Shown here piece by piece: positions 41,644 to 53,818 of a stretch of DNA of 64,000 bases. The notes under the pieces are model-generated. The model saw nothing but the letters and a program-made list of their open reading frames with translations, ran no database searches and was not told where the DNA came from. The stretch's first letter is position 1. Each line of letters opens with the position of its first letter. The translations under genes were made by a program, and so were the position numbers. The stretch is from Rhizobium sp. Pop5 (GTDB lineage Bacteria; Pseudomonadota; Alphaproteobacteria; Rhizobiales; Rhizobiaceae): assembly GCF_024721175.1 (NCBI RefSeq), contig NZ_CP099401.1:1-64000 (forward strand). The letters run 5' to 3'.

Positions 41644-42630
41644 ATGGCCGGCTTCATCATCAGACGTCTGCTTTACATGATCCCGATGATGTTCGCGATC
41701 TCGGTCGTCACCTTCATCATCATCCAGCTGCCGCCGGGCGACTTCCTGACCGCGATGACCGCGCGTCTGGCCTCGCAGAACGAAACGATCGATCCAAGCG
41801 TTATCGCCGGCCTGCGCGAGCGCTACGGCCTCGATCAGCCATGGGCGGTTCAATATTGGAAATGGATCAGCGGCATCCTGCTGCGCGGCGATTTCGGCCA
41901 GTCACTCGATTGGAACAAGCCGGTCAGCGAGCTGATCTGGGCGCGCATGGGCCTGACGATGGTGGTCTCGGTCACCACGCTGCTCTTCGTTTGGGCCGTG
42001 GCTTTTCCGATCGGCATCTATTCGGCGGTGCGGCAATATTCGGTGGGAGACTACGTCGCCACCTTCTTCGGTTTTCTCGGCCTCGCCATTCCGAACTTCC
42101 TGCTGGCGCTCGTGCTGATGTTCGTCTCGGCGCAATATTTCGGCCAAAGCGTCGGCGGGCTGTTTTCACCCAACTATATCAATGCCGCCTGGAGCTGGGC
42201 CAAACTCGGCGATCTCATCTCTCACATGTGGATTCCGGTCGTCGTGCTCGGCACCGGCGCCACGGCGGCGTTGATCCGCATCATGCGCGCCAACCTGCTC
42301 GACGAACTCAACAAGCCCTATGTCGACATGGCGCGTGCCCGGGGCCTCAGCGAAATCCGGCTGCTGCTCAAATATCCGGTGCGGGTGGCGCTCAACCCTT
42401 TCGTTTCCACAGTCGGCTGGGTGCTGCCGCACCTCGTCTCGGGCTCGGTGGTGGTCTCGATCGTCCTCAGCCTGCCGATCACGGGGCCGCTGCTGCTCAA
42501 TGCGCTGTTTGCCCAGGACATGTATCTGGCCGGCACCTTCATCTTGTTGATGAGCATGCTGACCCTGATCGGCACGCTGATCTCGGACCTGCTGCTCGCC
42601 TGGCTCGATCCCCGCATCCGCAACGGCTGA
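41644..42630 (+). CDS. Opp-type ABC transporter permease (OppB/DppB-like)
   Basis: 328 aa permease with six spans. MAGFIIRRLLYMIPMMFAIS, LRERYGLDQPWAVQYWKWISGILLRGDFGQSL and the coupling loop DMARARGLSEIRLLLKYPVRVALNPFVSTVGW are DppB-group features. ATG 41644 follows GAAGGAG by six bases. 101 bp after the binding-protein gene, a gap that holds the hairpin. Confidence 0.92.
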   Translation: MAGFIIRRLLYMIPMMFAISVVTFIIIQLPPGDFLTAMTARLASQNETIDPSVIAGLRERYGLDQPWAVQYWKWISGILLRGDFGQSLDWNKPVSELIWARMGLTMVVSVTTLLFVWAVAFPIGIYSAVRQYSVGDYVATFFGFLGLAIPNFLLALVLMFVSAQYFGQSVGGLFSPNYINAAWSWAKLGDLISHMWIPVVVLGTGATAALIRIMRANLLDELNKPYVDMARARGLSEIRLLLKYPVRVALNPFVSTVGWVLPHLVSGSVVVSIVLSLPITGPLLLNALFAQDMYLAGTFILLMSMLTLIGTLISDLLLAWLDPRIRNG

Positions 42631-42641
42631 AGGACAGAAAA

Positions 42642-43775
42642 ATGACCGATCAAGCCCTCGCGCTGTCACCCGAACCCGTACGCCACGCCGACGCCATGGC
42701 CGGGCAGTGGAAGCTCATCTGGTGGCGCTTCTGCCGTCATCGGCTCGCGCTCGCGGCAGGCGTCGTCATCTTCCTGATCTACCTCGTCGCCCTGTTTGCC
42801 GAGGTTCTCGCTCCCGTTTCGTCGCAGACCTACGATTCCCGCTACACCTACGCGCCACCCCAGCAGCTGAGGTTCGCCGGCTATGATGCGGCGGGCGGAT
42901 TTCATCCGCTCTATGTCAACGGTTATTCGATGAAAGTCGATCCGATCGCGCTCAGCCGCACCTACGTGCCCGATCCGGCCGTCGTCATTCCCGTCGGCTT
43001 CTTCGTGAAGGGCGAACCCTATCGACTCTGGGGGCTCATCGATCTGGACCGCCACCTTATCGGCCCGACCGAGACCGGCAAGCCATTCTATCTGTTCGGC
43101 GCCGACCGTCTCGGCCGCGACGTCTTCAGCCGGACGGTGCACGGCACCCGTGTTTCGATGTCGGTAGGCCTGATCGGGGTGGCGATCAGTCTTGTTCTCG
43201 GTATCGTCCTGGGCGGGATCTCCGGCCTCTATGGCGGCTGGGTGGACGATGTGATCCAGCGCTCTATCGAACTCATCAACTCGATCCCGACCATTCCGCT
43301 GTGGATGGGCCTTGCGGCTGCCGTTCCAATCAGCGCCGATCCGATCCTGGTCTATCTCTGGATCACGGTCATCCTGTCGCTGATCGGCTGGACCGACCTC
43401 GCGCGAGTGGTGCGCGGCCGTTTCCTGTCGCTGAAGACCGAGGATTTCGTGATCGCCGCCGGCCTCGACGGCTGTTCGCGAATGCGCATCATCTGGCGGC
43501 ACATGGTTCCCTCCTTCATGAGCCACATCATCGCTTCGGTGACGCTCGCCATCCCGACGATGATCCTCGCTGAAACCGCGCTCTCCTTCCTGGGCATCGG
43601 CCTGCGCCCACCTGTCGTCAGCTGGGGCGTGCTGCTCCAGGAAGCGCAGAACATCCTCGCGGTATCGAGCGCGCCCTGGCTGTTTCTTCCGGGCATCGCG
43701 GTGATCGTCACGGTGCTCGCCCTCAATTTCCTTGGTGATGGATTACGCGATGCTGCAGATCCCTATGAATACTGA
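42642..43775 (+). CDS. Opp-type ABC transporter permease (OppC/DppC-like)
   Basis: 377 aa. After the first span (LALAAGVVIFLIYLVALFAEVLAP) there is a ~100-residue extracytoplasmic insert (SSQTYDSRYTYAPPQQLRFAGYDAAGGFHPLYVNG ... ADRLGRDVFSR), longer than in peptide permeases and typical of the oligosaccharide subgroup. Coupling loop EDFVIAAGLDGCSRMRIIWRHMVPSFM. ATG 42642 lies 12 bp after the preceding stop. Confidence 0.92.
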   Translation: MTDQALALSPEPVRHADAMAGQWKLIWWRFCRHRLALAAGVVIFLIYLVALFAEVLAPVSSQTYDSRYTYAPPQQLRFAGYDAAGGFHPLYVNGYSMKVDPIALSRTYVPDPAVVIPVGFFVKGEPYRLWGLIDLDRHLIGPTETGKPFYLFGADRLGRDVFSRTVHGTRVSMSVGLIGVAISLVLGIVLGGISGLYGGWVDDVIQRSIELINSIPTIPLWMGLAAAVPISADPILVYLWITVILSLIGWTDLARVVRGRFLSLKTEDFVIAAGLDGCSRMRIIWRHMVPSFMSHIIASVTLAIPTMILAETALSFLGIGLRPPVVSWGVLLQEAQNILAVSSAPWLFLPGIAVIVTVLALNFLGDGLRDAADPYEY

Positions 43776-44814
43776 CTCCAACTTCGCTGCAGCTGGCGAG
43801 CGCCGCGCCGATCGCGATCCGCTAATCGAAGTCGATGATCTCAGGACCCATTTCTTCGGCGGTGCGGGCACGATCCGGGCGGTCGACGGCGTCTCCTTTT
43901 CGATCCCGCGCGGCAAGACCGTCTGCGTCGTCGGTGAATCCGGCTCGGGCAAGAGCATTACCGGCCGCTCGATCCTCAATCAGGTTCCGCGCGGCGGGCG
44001 GATCGTCTCGGGTGCGATCCGCTACCGGCCCGATCCGGCGGCGCCGGCCATCGATCTGGCGAGGCTCGACCCGCGCGGCCGCGACATGCGGGCGATCCGT
44101 GGCGCCCAGATCGGCCTGATCAGTCAGGAGCCGATGGCAGCGCTTTCCCCCGTCCATACGATCGGCAACCAGATGGTGGAGGTGATCCGCCTGCATTTGA
44201 AGATGGGAAAGAAGGAGGCGCGCGAACATGCGATCGAGACCTTGGCGCTGGTGGGGATTCCCCGTCCGGCCGAACGCATGGAAAGTTACGCATTCCAGTT
44301 TTCCGGCGGCATGCGTCAGCGCGTCTGCATCGCGCTGGCGCTCGCCTGCCGTCCCAAGCTCCTGATCGCCGACGAGCCGACCACCGCCCTTGATGTCACC
44401 ACCCAGGCCAATATCCTCGATCTGCTCGCCTCGCTGCAGGCCGAATTCGGGCTCTCCGTGCTGTTCGTCACCCATGATCTCGGCGTCGTGGCCGAGATCG
44501 CCGACGAGGTCGTCGTCATGTATGTCGGCCGGGTCGTGGAGGCGGGCGACGTTGATACCATCTTCCACGCACCAGCTCATCCCTACACCAAGGCGCTGCT
44601 GCAATCCGTGCCGCCTATGCACGGCCAGCCGAGCGAACGGCTCGCGGTCATCGAAGGCATGGTGCCCTCGCGTTTTGCCCGGCCAGAGGGCTGCAGCTTT
44701 CATCCGCGATGCAAGCAGGCGAGGGGCGGCCTCTGCGACCGAAGCGATCCCCAATCCGTCGTCATCGGCGAGGGGCATGTCGCCAGCTGTCTGCTTTACG
44801 AGGGAGGACTGTGA
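43750..44814 (+). CDS. Opp-type ABC transporter ATP-binding protein (OppD/DppD-like)
   Basis: 354 aa. Walker [16 protein letters not shown]-loop [16 protein letters not shown], signature [16 protein letters not shown], Walker [14 protein letters not shown]-loop [27 protein letters not shown]. The C-terminal [23 protein letters not shown] is the Cys-rich motif that may hold an Fe-S or metal site in this family. The start is uncertain: ATG 43750 overlaps the permease gene by 26 bases; ATG 43765 and a GTG at 43732 are alternatives. Confidence 0.9.
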   Translation: MLQIPMNTDSNFAAAGERRADRDPLIEVDDLRTHFFGGAGTIRAVDGVSFSIPRGKTVCVVGESGSGKSITGRSILNQVPRGGRIVSGAIRYRPDPAAPAIDLARLDPRGRDMRAIRGAQIGLISQEPMAALSPVHTIGNQMVEVIRLHLKMGKKEAREHAIETLALVGIPRPAERMESYAFQFSGGMRQRVCIALALACRPKLLIADEPTTALDVTTQANILDLLASLQAEFGLSVLFVTHDLGVVAEIADEVVVMYVGRVVEAGDVDTIFHAPAHPYTKALLQSVPPMHGQPSERLAVIEGMVPSRFARPEGCSFHPRCKQARGGLCDRSDPQSVVIGEGHVASCLLYEGGL

Positions 44815-45872
44815 TGACCGGTTCGGCGACGCCACGCAGCCCGCTGCTCGAACTCGACGATCTCAAGATGCATTTCCCCATCCGCAAGGGCGCGTTCCGG
44901 CAGGTGGTCGGGCATGTCAAGGCGGTCGACGGCGTTTCGCTTCGCGTCGAAGACGGCGAGACGCTCGGAATCGTCGGCGAATCCGGCTGCGGCAAGTCGA
45001 CGCTTGCGCGCACCGTCCTGCGCATCTATCGGCCGACAGGCGGAGAAATCCGCTATCGCGACCGCCGTGGCGGCACCGTGGACCTCGCGGCGCTGTCGGG
45101 CCCCGCCCTCAAGGACATCCACCGCGACCTGCGCATGGTGTTCCAGGACCCGCAATCCTCGCTCAACCCGCGCCTTCCCGTGATCGACATCATCGGCGAG
45201 GTATTGAGCGTCAACGGCATCGTCAAGGGCCGGGAACTCGAGCACCGCGTCGCCGATCTGATGCGGAGCGTCGGTTTGCGCCCCGAATATATGCGCCGCT
45301 ATCCCCATGCTTTCTCGGGTGGCGAACGCCAGCGCATCGGCATCGCCCGGGCGCTGGCGTCCAATCCGCGCCTGGTGATTGCCGACGAAGCCGTCTCGGC
45401 GCTCGATGTCAGTGTGCAGGCGCAAACCATCAACCTGCTGCAGGATCTGCAGGAACAGTTCGGCCTGACCTATCTTTTCGTCGCCCACGACCTCTCGGTC
45501 GTCAGGCACATCTCGGACAATATTGCCGTCATGTATGTCGGCCATGTCGTCGAAAAGGCGCCGACCGAGCAGATCTTTTCGCGCCCGCTCCACCCCTACA
45601 CCGAAGCGCTGCTCTCGGCTGTGCCGATCGCCGATCCGCGGCTGCGCCGTCATGGCCAGCGCATCCGGCTGGCGGGCGAGGTTGCCGATCCCGCCCATCC
45701 GCCGCCCGGTTGCGCATTTCATCCGCGCTGCCGCTACGCCACTGCGCTTTGCAGGCAGGAGGCGCCGGCTCTGCGCACCGTCACTGATGATGGGCACGCC
45801 GTCGCCTGCCATCACGCCGAAGCCTTGAACCTCAATCCCTTTGCCGACCGTACCGTTCCGGAGTTCAACTGA
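44814..45872 (+). CDS. Opp-type ABC transporter ATP-binding protein (OppF/DppF-like)
   Basis: 352 aa second ATPase of the heterodimer. Walker [16 protein letters not shown]-loop [15 protein letters not shown], signature [16 protein letters not shown], Walker [13 protein letters not shown] (Ala replaces Pro in DEPVS), H-loop [25 protein letters not shown], Cys motif [17 protein letters not shown]. Starts at ATG 44814, sharing one base with the preceding stop, and shares one base with the next start; the whole importer is one translationally coupled unit. Confidence 0.92.
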   Translation: MTGSATPRSPLLELDDLKMHFPIRKGAFRQVVGHVKAVDGVSLRVEDGETLGIVGESGCGKSTLARTVLRIYRPTGGEIRYRDRRGGTVDLAALSGPALKDIHRDLRMVFQDPQSSLNPRLPVIDIIGEVLSVNGIVKGRELEHRVADLMRSVGLRPEYMRRYPHAFSGGERQRIGIARALASNPRLVIADEAVSALDVSVQAQTINLLQDLQEQFGLTYLFVAHDLSVVRHISDNIAVMYVGHVVEKAPTEQIFSRPLHPYTEALLSAVPIADPRLRRHGQRIRLAGEVADPAHPPPGCAFHPRCRYATALCRQEAPALRTVTDDGHAVACHHAEALNLNPFADRTVPEFN

Positions 45873-46705
45873 TGCCCGATTTCATTCCACGCTCCGAGCA
45901 GCGTCCTATTGTGGATACCTCCTCCAAGACGCTCGATCTCATCTACTTCGATCTCGTCACGCTCGCCTCCAACGAGCAGGACACCCGGCGGCTGCCTGCG
46001 CACGAAAGCCTCTGCGTCGTGCTGTCGGGTCGGGTGGATATCGAAGTGGATGACATCATGTTCGAAGCGGTGGGCCGGCGAGCCGATATCTGGGGAGGCG
46101 ATGCGGACTCGGTTTACGCGCCGGTCGGCGCCAATGTCCGGATATCGGCTCACGGCGGACCGGCCGAGGTCGCCATCGCCGGCGGCCTCTGCGACATGCG
46201 CTACGCCCCCTTTCGGGTGACACCCGATGAGGTCGATGCGGTCAATGTCGGATCGTCCGACACGCACAGCCAGCGACGGATCGTCCACCTGCTCGGCCAA
46301 CGGCAGAATGGACGCTGCGGCAATCTCCTGGTCAGCGAACTCTACGCCGGCGAGGGCTGCTGGTCGGGCTATCCTCCCCATAAGCACGACACCGAAGACG
46401 GCGATGCCGAGACCTTGCATGAGGAACTCTATCACTACCGCTTCCAGCCCGAGACCGGCTTCGGCAGCCAGATTACCTATGACGAGGACGGCCCGGTCAA
46501 GATCCTGATGACCCGCCACGGCGACACCTTCCTGCTCGACCGGGGCTACCACCCGACGGTCACCTCCCCGGGGCATCGCGGCTATATCTTCACCATCCTC
46601 GTCGGCAAGCACCGCCGCGGGCTGATCCAGCGTTTCGATCCCGCCCATCAGCATCTGACAAAGACCATCCCCGGCATCGATGCGATGCGCGACAAGTTCA
46701 AATAA
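45872..46705 (+). CDS. IolB/KduI-family isomerase-like protein
   Basis: 277 aa double-cupin protein of the 5-deoxy-glucuronate isomerase (IolB) / KduI group. The metal site is visible: GYPPHKHDTE with the two His, EELYHYRFQPETGFG with the Glu, and a distal His in DRGYHPTVTSPGHRGYI. Predicted to isomerise a uronate or deoxy-uronate released from the imported oligosaccharide. No other myo-inositol genes are near, so a role in inositol breakdown is unlikely. Coupled to the ATPase gene by a one-base overlap. Confidence 0.85.
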   Translation: MPDFIPRSEQRPIVDTSSKTLDLIYFDLVTLASNEQDTRRLPAHESLCVVLSGRVDIEVDDIMFEAVGRRADIWGGDADSVYAPVGANVRISAHGGPAEVAIAGGLCDMRYAPFRVTPDEVDAVNVGSSDTHSQRRIVHLLGQRQNGRCGNLLVSELYAGEGCWSGYPPHKHDTEDGDAETLHEELYHYRFQPETGFGSQITYDEDGPVKILMTRHGDTFLLDRGYHPTVTSPGHRGYIFTILVGKHRRGLIQRFDPAHQHLTKTIPGIDAMRDKFK

Positions 46706-46754
46706 TCCGGCCTTGGCCTTTGCTGCCGCCTTTCCGTTCAAGGAGAAATGATCC

Positions 46755-48620
46755 ATGCGTGAACGTACGCGAATAAGCGTCGATGCCGGCGAAGCAGTGC
46801 GCCCCTTCAACCGGTTTTGGCGCGGCACCGGCTTTTCACCGGCCGAGCTGTTGCTCGAACCCGAGATGCGCCAGATGCTCGCCTATATCGGCGCTCTGCC
46901 GAACGAGGGCATCCGGTATTTGCGCGTGCACTACCTCTACAATCTGCTGCGCTCGACCGGCGGAGCCGGCTATGACTGGTCTCTGCTCGACCGTGCGCTC
47001 GACGTGATGATCGAACACCGGCTGAAGCCGTTCTTCGAGCTTATGGGCAACCCGTCGGGCCTGTTCACCGATTACGAGGACATGGATCAGGTCAAGCGCT
47101 GGCGCGATCTCGTCACAGCGACGGCGGATCGTTACGGCGCGCGTTACGGCATGGACGAATTGCGCACATGGTATTTCGAAACGACCAACGAGGCCGATTC
47201 CGGCTGGTGGACCTACGGGATCAAGGGCTACACCAACTATTACGACGCCTGCGTCGCCGGGCTCGATGCCGTCGATCCGGGCCTGCCGATGGGCGGGCCG
47301 GGCACCGCCCGTACGCTCTCGCCGATCTTTCGTGCCCTCATGGCCCATTGCGACAACGGCGCGAGCTGCCTGATCGGGAATGGCCCGCCGCGCCTCGATT
47401 ACATTTCGATCCACGAAAAGGGCGTCAACGGCAGCAAGGACGACCTGACGCCGAAAACCAACGCCATCGTCGACCGCACGCTTCTCGTCGTCGACTATCT
47501 CAAGGAACACCATCCGCGCCTTGCGGGCCTGCCCATCGTCAACGACGAATGTGATCCGCAGCTCGGCTGGAGCGATCATCACAGCTGGCACGGCAAGGCC
47601 TATTACGCCGGCATCATCGCCCGCATCATCGAACAGCACGACCGGCGCATCATCGCCCCGAAGGCGGCGGATTTCGCCTTCCTCAGCAATGACAACGCCT
47701 TTATCGGTGGCTGGAGCCAGCGCACGATCTTTGCCTATTTCGGCCCGCGCAATTTCACCAAGGCGCAGTGGGAGCACAAAACCGATCTCGAGACGTTGGT
47801 CACGGATGTCGATCGGGCGCCGCCCTTCGACATCGTCAAGAAGCCCGGCCTCACATCGATGGAAATGCTGGCAACGCTCGGCGATACCGTCTGCAAGGTG
47901 ACGGCCGAACCGCCGCTTACGCCCGACCAGGACGGTCTGGCGATCCTGCCAACGCGGCTGCCGGGTGGCGGCGTTTCCATCAGTCTCATCCACAGCGTCG
48001 ATGCCATCAACCGTTCGGGCCGGACCGCCGTTCGTCTCGAAGTGAGCGGCTTGGTTCCTGGCCGCCACGCGCTTTGCCTGCTGCGCATCGACGAGGAATT
48101 CACCAATCCAATGGAGGTCTGGGAGGCCCAGCGTGACGAACGCAATCCGAGAGGGCCTTTTGAGCCAGTCGGCGCGCCGCCCGAACCTAATGAAGCGCAG
48201 TTTGCCGAGCTGCGCCGCGCGCAGGAACCCGCCTTGTTGCATCCGATCAGCACTGTCGAATGCGACGAGGGACGGATCAGCGTCGATATGGATATACCGT
48301 TGCCGTCGCTGACGCAGGTGCTTGTCGTTCCCGATATCGGCACGGCTCCGGCTGCACCGACCGGCCTCGTCGTCGAACGCTACCTCGGTCTCGGCGGCCG
48401 GGAAGAGCGTATGCTGTTCTGGGCTGCCGGTGATGCCAGTCCTGCCATCTTCTACGATGTTCTGACCAGCACCGACGGTGGAACTTTTGAAAAGGTCAGT
48501 CCCGTCCCACTGCTCTCGACGGCATTCCTGCACATGTCGCCACCACCAGGGGAGCGTTATGCGGTCCGCGCCCGCGACGCATTCGGCCGCCGCAGCGAGC
48601 TTTGCGTCTCGCCCGCATGA
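46755..48620 (+). CDS. GH39-like glycoside hydrolase
   Basis: 621 aa cytoplasmic glycosidase of clan GH-A. Acid/base Glu146 in the TTNEAD motif (143-148) and nucleophile Glu265 in IVNDECDP match the GH39 pattern of beta-xylosidase and alpha-L-iduronidase. N-terminus VRPFNRFWRGTGFSPAELLLEPEMRQMLAYIGALP is the usual GH39 start. A C-terminal fibronectin-like module is suggested by PAAPTGLVVERYLGLGGREERMLFWAAGDASPAIFYDV. Together with the uronate-type isomerase it suggests a uronic-acid- or xylose-containing oligosaccharide. Confidence 0.87.
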   Translation: MRERTRISVDAGEAVRPFNRFWRGTGFSPAELLLEPEMRQMLAYIGALPNEGIRYLRVHYLYNLLRSTGGAGYDWSLLDRALDVMIEHRLKPFFELMGNPSGLFTDYEDMDQVKRWRDLVTATADRYGARYGMDELRTWYFETTNEADSGWWTYGIKGYTNYYDACVAGLDAVDPGLPMGGPGTARTLSPIFRALMAHCDNGASCLIGNGPPRLDYISIHEKGVNGSKDDLTPKTNAIVDRTLLVVDYLKEHHPRLAGLPIVNDECDPQLGWSDHHSWHGKAYYAGIIARIIEQHDRRIIAPKAADFAFLSNDNAFIGGWSQRTIFAYFGPRNFTKAQWEHKTDLETLVTDVDRAPPFDIVKKPGLTSMEMLATLGDTVCKVTAEPPLTPDQDGLAILPTRLPGGGVSISLIHSVDAINRSGRTAVRLEVSGLVPGRHALCLLRIDEEFTNPMEVWEAQRDERNPRGPFEPVGAPPEPNEAQFAELRRAQEPALLHPISTVECDEGRISVDMDIPLPSLTQVLVVPDIGTAPAAPTGLVVERYLGLGGREERMLFWAAGDASPAIFYDVLTSTDGGTFEKVSPVPLLSTAFLHMSPPPGERYAVRARDAFGRRSELCVSPA

Positions 48621-48643
48621 GCAGCCGCTTCCGGATCTGAGCC

Positions 48644-49462
48644 ATGGATATCGCCTATTTTACCAAGACGCTGGAGGGGTTGCCGCTCGAAAGAGCGGCA
48701 GAGATCACCGCCGCTTTGGGCTTCGACTGCGCCGATCTTCTCGTCCGCGAGGGTCACGCCGTCTCCCCTGACAGGCCCGAGGAAATCGTCGAGGCCGCAA
48801 AGCTCTTTGCCGCGGCGGGGGTGCGCACTCCGATGGCGACGATCGATTCCACGCGGCCTGACGACTCGACGTCACGGCTTATCGGCTGCTGCGGCGAGGC
48901 CGGTATCGGGCAGATCAGGCTCGGCTTCTGGCGTTATGATCCGTCGCGGCGCTGGACGGTGCAGGTCGATGAAGCGTGGCGTGATCTCGACGGTTTCGAA
49001 GCGCTCGCCGAACGGTTCGGCATCAAGCTGACCATCCAGCTGCATGGCGGCACCCTGCACAGCTCCGGCGCGCTCGCGAGGCAATTGCTCACCGGCCGCG
49101 ATCCGGGGAGGATCGGCGCCTATCCCGATCCGGCCAATCAGATCGTTCGCGAGGGAGGCGAGGATTGGCGCGTAACCCTCGACCTGCTCGACCCGTGGTT
49201 CTGCTGCATGGGCGTCAAGAACGGCGGCTGGTTTCCCGGCGCTGAACGCGCCGGCGGCCAGCGGGTATGGCATTCGGATTGGTACGGGCTCGACGAGGGC
49301 ATGGTGCCCTGGAACGAAATCATTCCGCATCTGGTCGCCACCAGATTTGCCGGTGTGCTCTCGGTGCATTCCCAATACCGGGTCCCCCGGGAACAGGCGC
49401 TCGACAAGGTCCGCGCCGATCTTGCCTATCTCAGGCGCCTGGTCGCCGCAGCGAAAGAGTAG
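48644..49462 (+). CDS. Xylose-isomerase-like TIM-barrel sugar isomerase/epimerase
   Basis: 272 aa. MDIAYFTKTLEGLPLERAAEITAALGFDCADLLVREGHAVSPDRPEEIVEAAKLFAAAGVRTPMATIDSTRP, then a barrel with KLTIQLHGGTLHSSG, GAYPDPANQIVREGGEDW and LSVHSQYRVPREQALDKV. Likely acts on a sugar or sugar acid; the canonical E-D-H-E metal set is only partly recognisable, so the catalytic type is uncertain. Follows the GH39 gene by 23 bp. Confidence 0.8.
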   Translation: MDIAYFTKTLEGLPLERAAEITAALGFDCADLLVREGHAVSPDRPEEIVEAAKLFAAAGVRTPMATIDSTRPDDSTSRLIGCCGEAGIGQIRLGFWRYDPSRRWTVQVDEAWRDLDGFEALAERFGIKLTIQLHGGTLHSSGALARQLLTGRDPGRIGAYPDPANQIVREGGEDWRVTLDLLDPWFCCMGVKNGGWFPGAERAGGQRVWHSDWYGLDEGMVPWNEIIPHLVATRFAGVLSVHSQYRVPREQALDKVRADLAYLRRLVAAAKE

Positions 49463-49466
49463 AACC

Positions 49467-50483
49467 ATGAACGAACAGGCGTCCGTCATCGCCGTCCTTC
49501 TGACCGAAAAGACCCGCCGCATGATGCTGGACGATGCGGCGATCACGCAGTTGAACGCTCTTGGCGACGTGCGCTGGCCGGCTGCTTCTACGATCGACGC
49601 GGCCGAAGTCGATCAGCTGCTGCAAGGCGCCACCGCCTGCCTCACCGGATGGGGCACGCCTCCCTTCGATCCCGCCGCACGTCAGCGCCATCCGCAACTC
49701 GCCCTCGTCGCTCATTCCGCCGGCAGCGTCCGCACGCTCGTTCCCGCCCGCCTCTTCGACGAGGGGCTTCGCGTCAGCCATGCCGCCTCGAAAATTGCCG
49801 CCTCGGTTGCCGAATTCGTCGTCGCCGAAGCGCTGCTTGCGATGCGCGGCATCCATCGGCTGCATCATCAATTGCGAAACGGCGGTGAATGGCTCGATGT
49901 CCGCGCAGCCGTACCGCAGAGATTGCTTGGCGCGAGAACTGTCGGCATCGTCGGCGCCGGCTATGTCGGCCGGGCGGTCATGCGCCTGCTCGTTCCCTTC
50001 GGCTGCCGCGTTCTCGTCGTTGATCCCTTCCTCGACGAAAGCGAGGCCGCAGCACTCGGCGTCTGCAAGACCGGACTAGACGATATGCTGGTGCAGGCCG
50101 ACGTGGTTTCCCTGCATGCGCCTGTCCTGCCCGAAACGCGTCACATGATCGGCGTCCGCGAACTGGCGCTACTGCGTCCCGGCGCGCTGTTCATCAATAC
50201 GGCACGCCCGCAGCTGGTTGATGAGGTCGCATTGCTCGCCGAGATCGGCTCCGGCCGTATCGAGGCCGCACTCGACGTCTTCGAAGACGAGCCGTTGCCT
50301 CCCGATAGCCCGTTCCGCGACCCTGCGCTCGCCAATGTGACCATTTCACCGCATGCCGCCGGTCACACCGAAGAGGCACATTTCGCTCAGGGCCAGGCTA
50401 TGGTCGACGAAATCGGTCGGCTGCTTCGCCGGGAGCCGCTCCATCACGAAGTGACCCGCGCCATGCTCGAGCGGATGGCATGA
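49467..50483 (+). CDS. D-isomer-specific 2-hydroxyacid dehydrogenase
   Basis: 338 aa NAD(P)-dependent oxidoreductase. Rossmann loop TVGIVGAGYVGRAVMRLL, catalytic Arg in INTARPQLVDEVAL, Glu in ALDVFEDEPLPPDSP and His in ISPHAAGHTEEAHF. ATG 49467 lies four bases after the isomerase stop; the end overlaps the next start by four bases. Predicted to reduce or oxidise a 2-keto/2-hydroxy sugar acid in the pathway. Confidence 0.88.
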   Translation: MNEQASVIAVLLTEKTRRMMLDDAAITQLNALGDVRWPAASTIDAAEVDQLLQGATACLTGWGTPPFDPAARQRHPQLALVAHSAGSVRTLVPARLFDEGLRVSHAASKIAASVAEFVVAEALLAMRGIHRLHHQLRNGGEWLDVRAAVPQRLLGARTVGIVGAGYVGRAVMRLLVPFGCRVLVVDPFLDESEAAALGVCKTGLDDMLVQADVVSLHAPVLPETRHMIGVRELALLRPGALFINTARPQLVDEVALLAEIGSGRIEAALDVFEDEPLPPDSPFRDPALANVTISPHAAGHTEEAHFAQGQAMVDEIGRLLRREPLHHEVTRAMLERMA

Positions 50484-51901
50484 GCATGGATAAAGTCATC
50501 GGAGGTTCCGTGGCGGCGCCAAGTATCAAAATCATCGCGATCGACGCCTTCGAGCGCGATATCACCCTGCGCCTGCCGTTCCGCTTCGGCGCGGCCACCC
50601 TCGAAAAGGCGCCGCAAGCCTTCCTCAGAGTTCGCGTCGAGGATGAGCAGGGGAAAACCGCCATTGGTGGTGCTGCAGAAATGATGGTGCCGAAATGGTT
50701 CGACAAGGATACGGCGCTGACGCCGGCGCAGAATGTCGATCAGTTGCGCGCCTCGATCCGGACCGCGGCGGCCGCGTCGCTCGAAGCATCTCGCCCGACG
50801 ACTTTGTTTGCCGCCGCCCGCGTCAACGAGATGGAAACGGTGCGCCGCCTGCCTGGTAATCCATTGGCGGCCGGTTTTGGCCCTTCGCTCATCGCCCGCG
50901 CGGCGCTCGATGCCTTTTGCCGTCTGGCGGGCATTTCCTTCTTCGACGCGGTTTGCCGCAATCTCATTGGCATCGGCGGCCATATGCTGCCCGGCGACAT
51001 CGATGCGAATGCCGCGTCGGCTGTCCTTGCCAGCCTTCGCCCTGAAAGCTCGATCTCGGCCCGGCATACGATCGGGCTTCTCGACCCGATCACCGAGGGC
51101 GATATTGTCCGGCCCGTCGACGACGGCCTGCCGGAAAACCTCGAGGCGGTAATAGCGCGCTATGGCAATCGCTGGTTCAAGATCAAGCTCTCGGGCGCGA
51201 TCGATGCCGATCTCGACCGCCTGACGCGGATTGCCACCGTGCTGGACCGTCTGCCGGATTACCAAGTGACGGTCGACGGCAATGAACAGTTCGCCGCCGC
51301 TGAACAACTTGGCGCCTTGTTAGCGCAGATCGAGGCCATGCCGCGCCTCGCCAGGCTGCGCGCCGCCATCGCCTTCATCGAACAGCCGTTCTCGCGCGCA
51401 ATCACCATGGAAACGCCACTCGGCGGTCTCGCCGCTCAACTGCCCTTCCTGATCGATGAGAGCGACGATGGCGACGGCGCCTTCGCCCGCGCCCGAGGGC
51501 TCGGCTACACCGGCGTCTCCTCGAAAACCTGCAAGGGCATCTACCGCTCGCTGTTGAAGGCGATCCGCATCAGGACGGCAACCGTGCCGGGACCGTTCCT
51601 CTCCGGCGAGGACCTGACCTGCCAGGCCGGGCTTGCCGTGCAGCAGGATCTGGCGCTGGTGTCCTTGCTCGGCCTTTCCCATGTCGAGCGCAACGGTCAC
51701 CACTATGTGGCAGGCATGCAGGGCGCGCCGGAGGCGGAAAAGACGCGCTTTGCCGAGGCCCATCCTGGGCTCTACGAGCGGGGCCCGGACGGCCCGCGCC
51801 TGTCGATCCGCGACGGCCGGATCGCCATCGGCTCGCTCGGGGCCGTCGGCTATGCGAGCGGCGCCTTGCCCGATTTCGAAGCGATGGAGCCGCTGTCATG
51901 A
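50480..51901 (+). CDS. Enolase-superfamily (mandelate-racemase-like) enzyme
   Basis: 473 aa. N-terminal capping domain (IKIIAIDAFERDITLRLPFRFGAATLEKAPQAFLRVRVEDEQGKTAIGG) and a barrel with KIKLSG (acid/base Lys), VTVDGNEQF, FIEQPFSR and LIDESDDGDG as metal-ligand positions and SSKTCKGIYRSL supplying a second Lys. Likely a sugar-acid dehydratase or epimerase of the MLE/MR type. It is about 80 residues longer than average, with insertions in the capping domain. Confidence 0.85.
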   Translation: MSMDKVIGGSVAAPSIKIIAIDAFERDITLRLPFRFGAATLEKAPQAFLRVRVEDEQGKTAIGGAAEMMVPKWFDKDTALTPAQNVDQLRASIRTAAAASLEASRPTTLFAAARVNEMETVRRLPGNPLAAGFGPSLIARAALDAFCRLAGISFFDAVCRNLIGIGGHMLPGDIDANAASAVLASLRPESSISARHTIGLLDPITEGDIVRPVDDGLPENLEAVIARYGNRWFKIKLSGAIDADLDRLTRIATVLDRLPDYQVTVDGNEQFAAAEQLGALLAQIEAMPRLARLRAAIAFIEQPFSRAITMETPLGGLAAQLPFLIDESDDGDGAFARARGLGYTGVSSKTCKGIYRSLLKAIRIRTATVPGPFLSGEDLTCQAGLAVQQDLALVSLLGLSHVERNGHHYVAGMQGAPEAEKTRFAEAHPGLYERGPDGPRLSIRDGRIAIGSLGAVGYASGALPDFEAMEPLS

Positions 51902-52061
51902 TGTCCAACCGCGGTCGGCATGGGGCGAGAGCGGCAAAGCGAAAAAAGCGCATCGGACACTTCGGTTTCTGCGGCCGCCGGGGCAGACTTGAGGAATTGA
52001 CGGGCGTCTTTATCTTTCCGGCTTCGGACGCTTCGCAGTACGGGAATGGAGGCATGTCGGC

Positions 52062-53804
<1,743 letters not shown>

Positions 53805-53818
53805 GAGGACATGCAGGC

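Noticed and set aside
41841..42641. A long N-terminal extension of the second Opp permease
   Set aside because: The extension is an out-of-frame reading of the first permease gene; the conserved protein starts at the ATG at 42642.
46836..48533. A 565-residue open frame on the minus strand
   Set aside because: Opposite strand of the GH39 gene; composition typical of a shadow frame.
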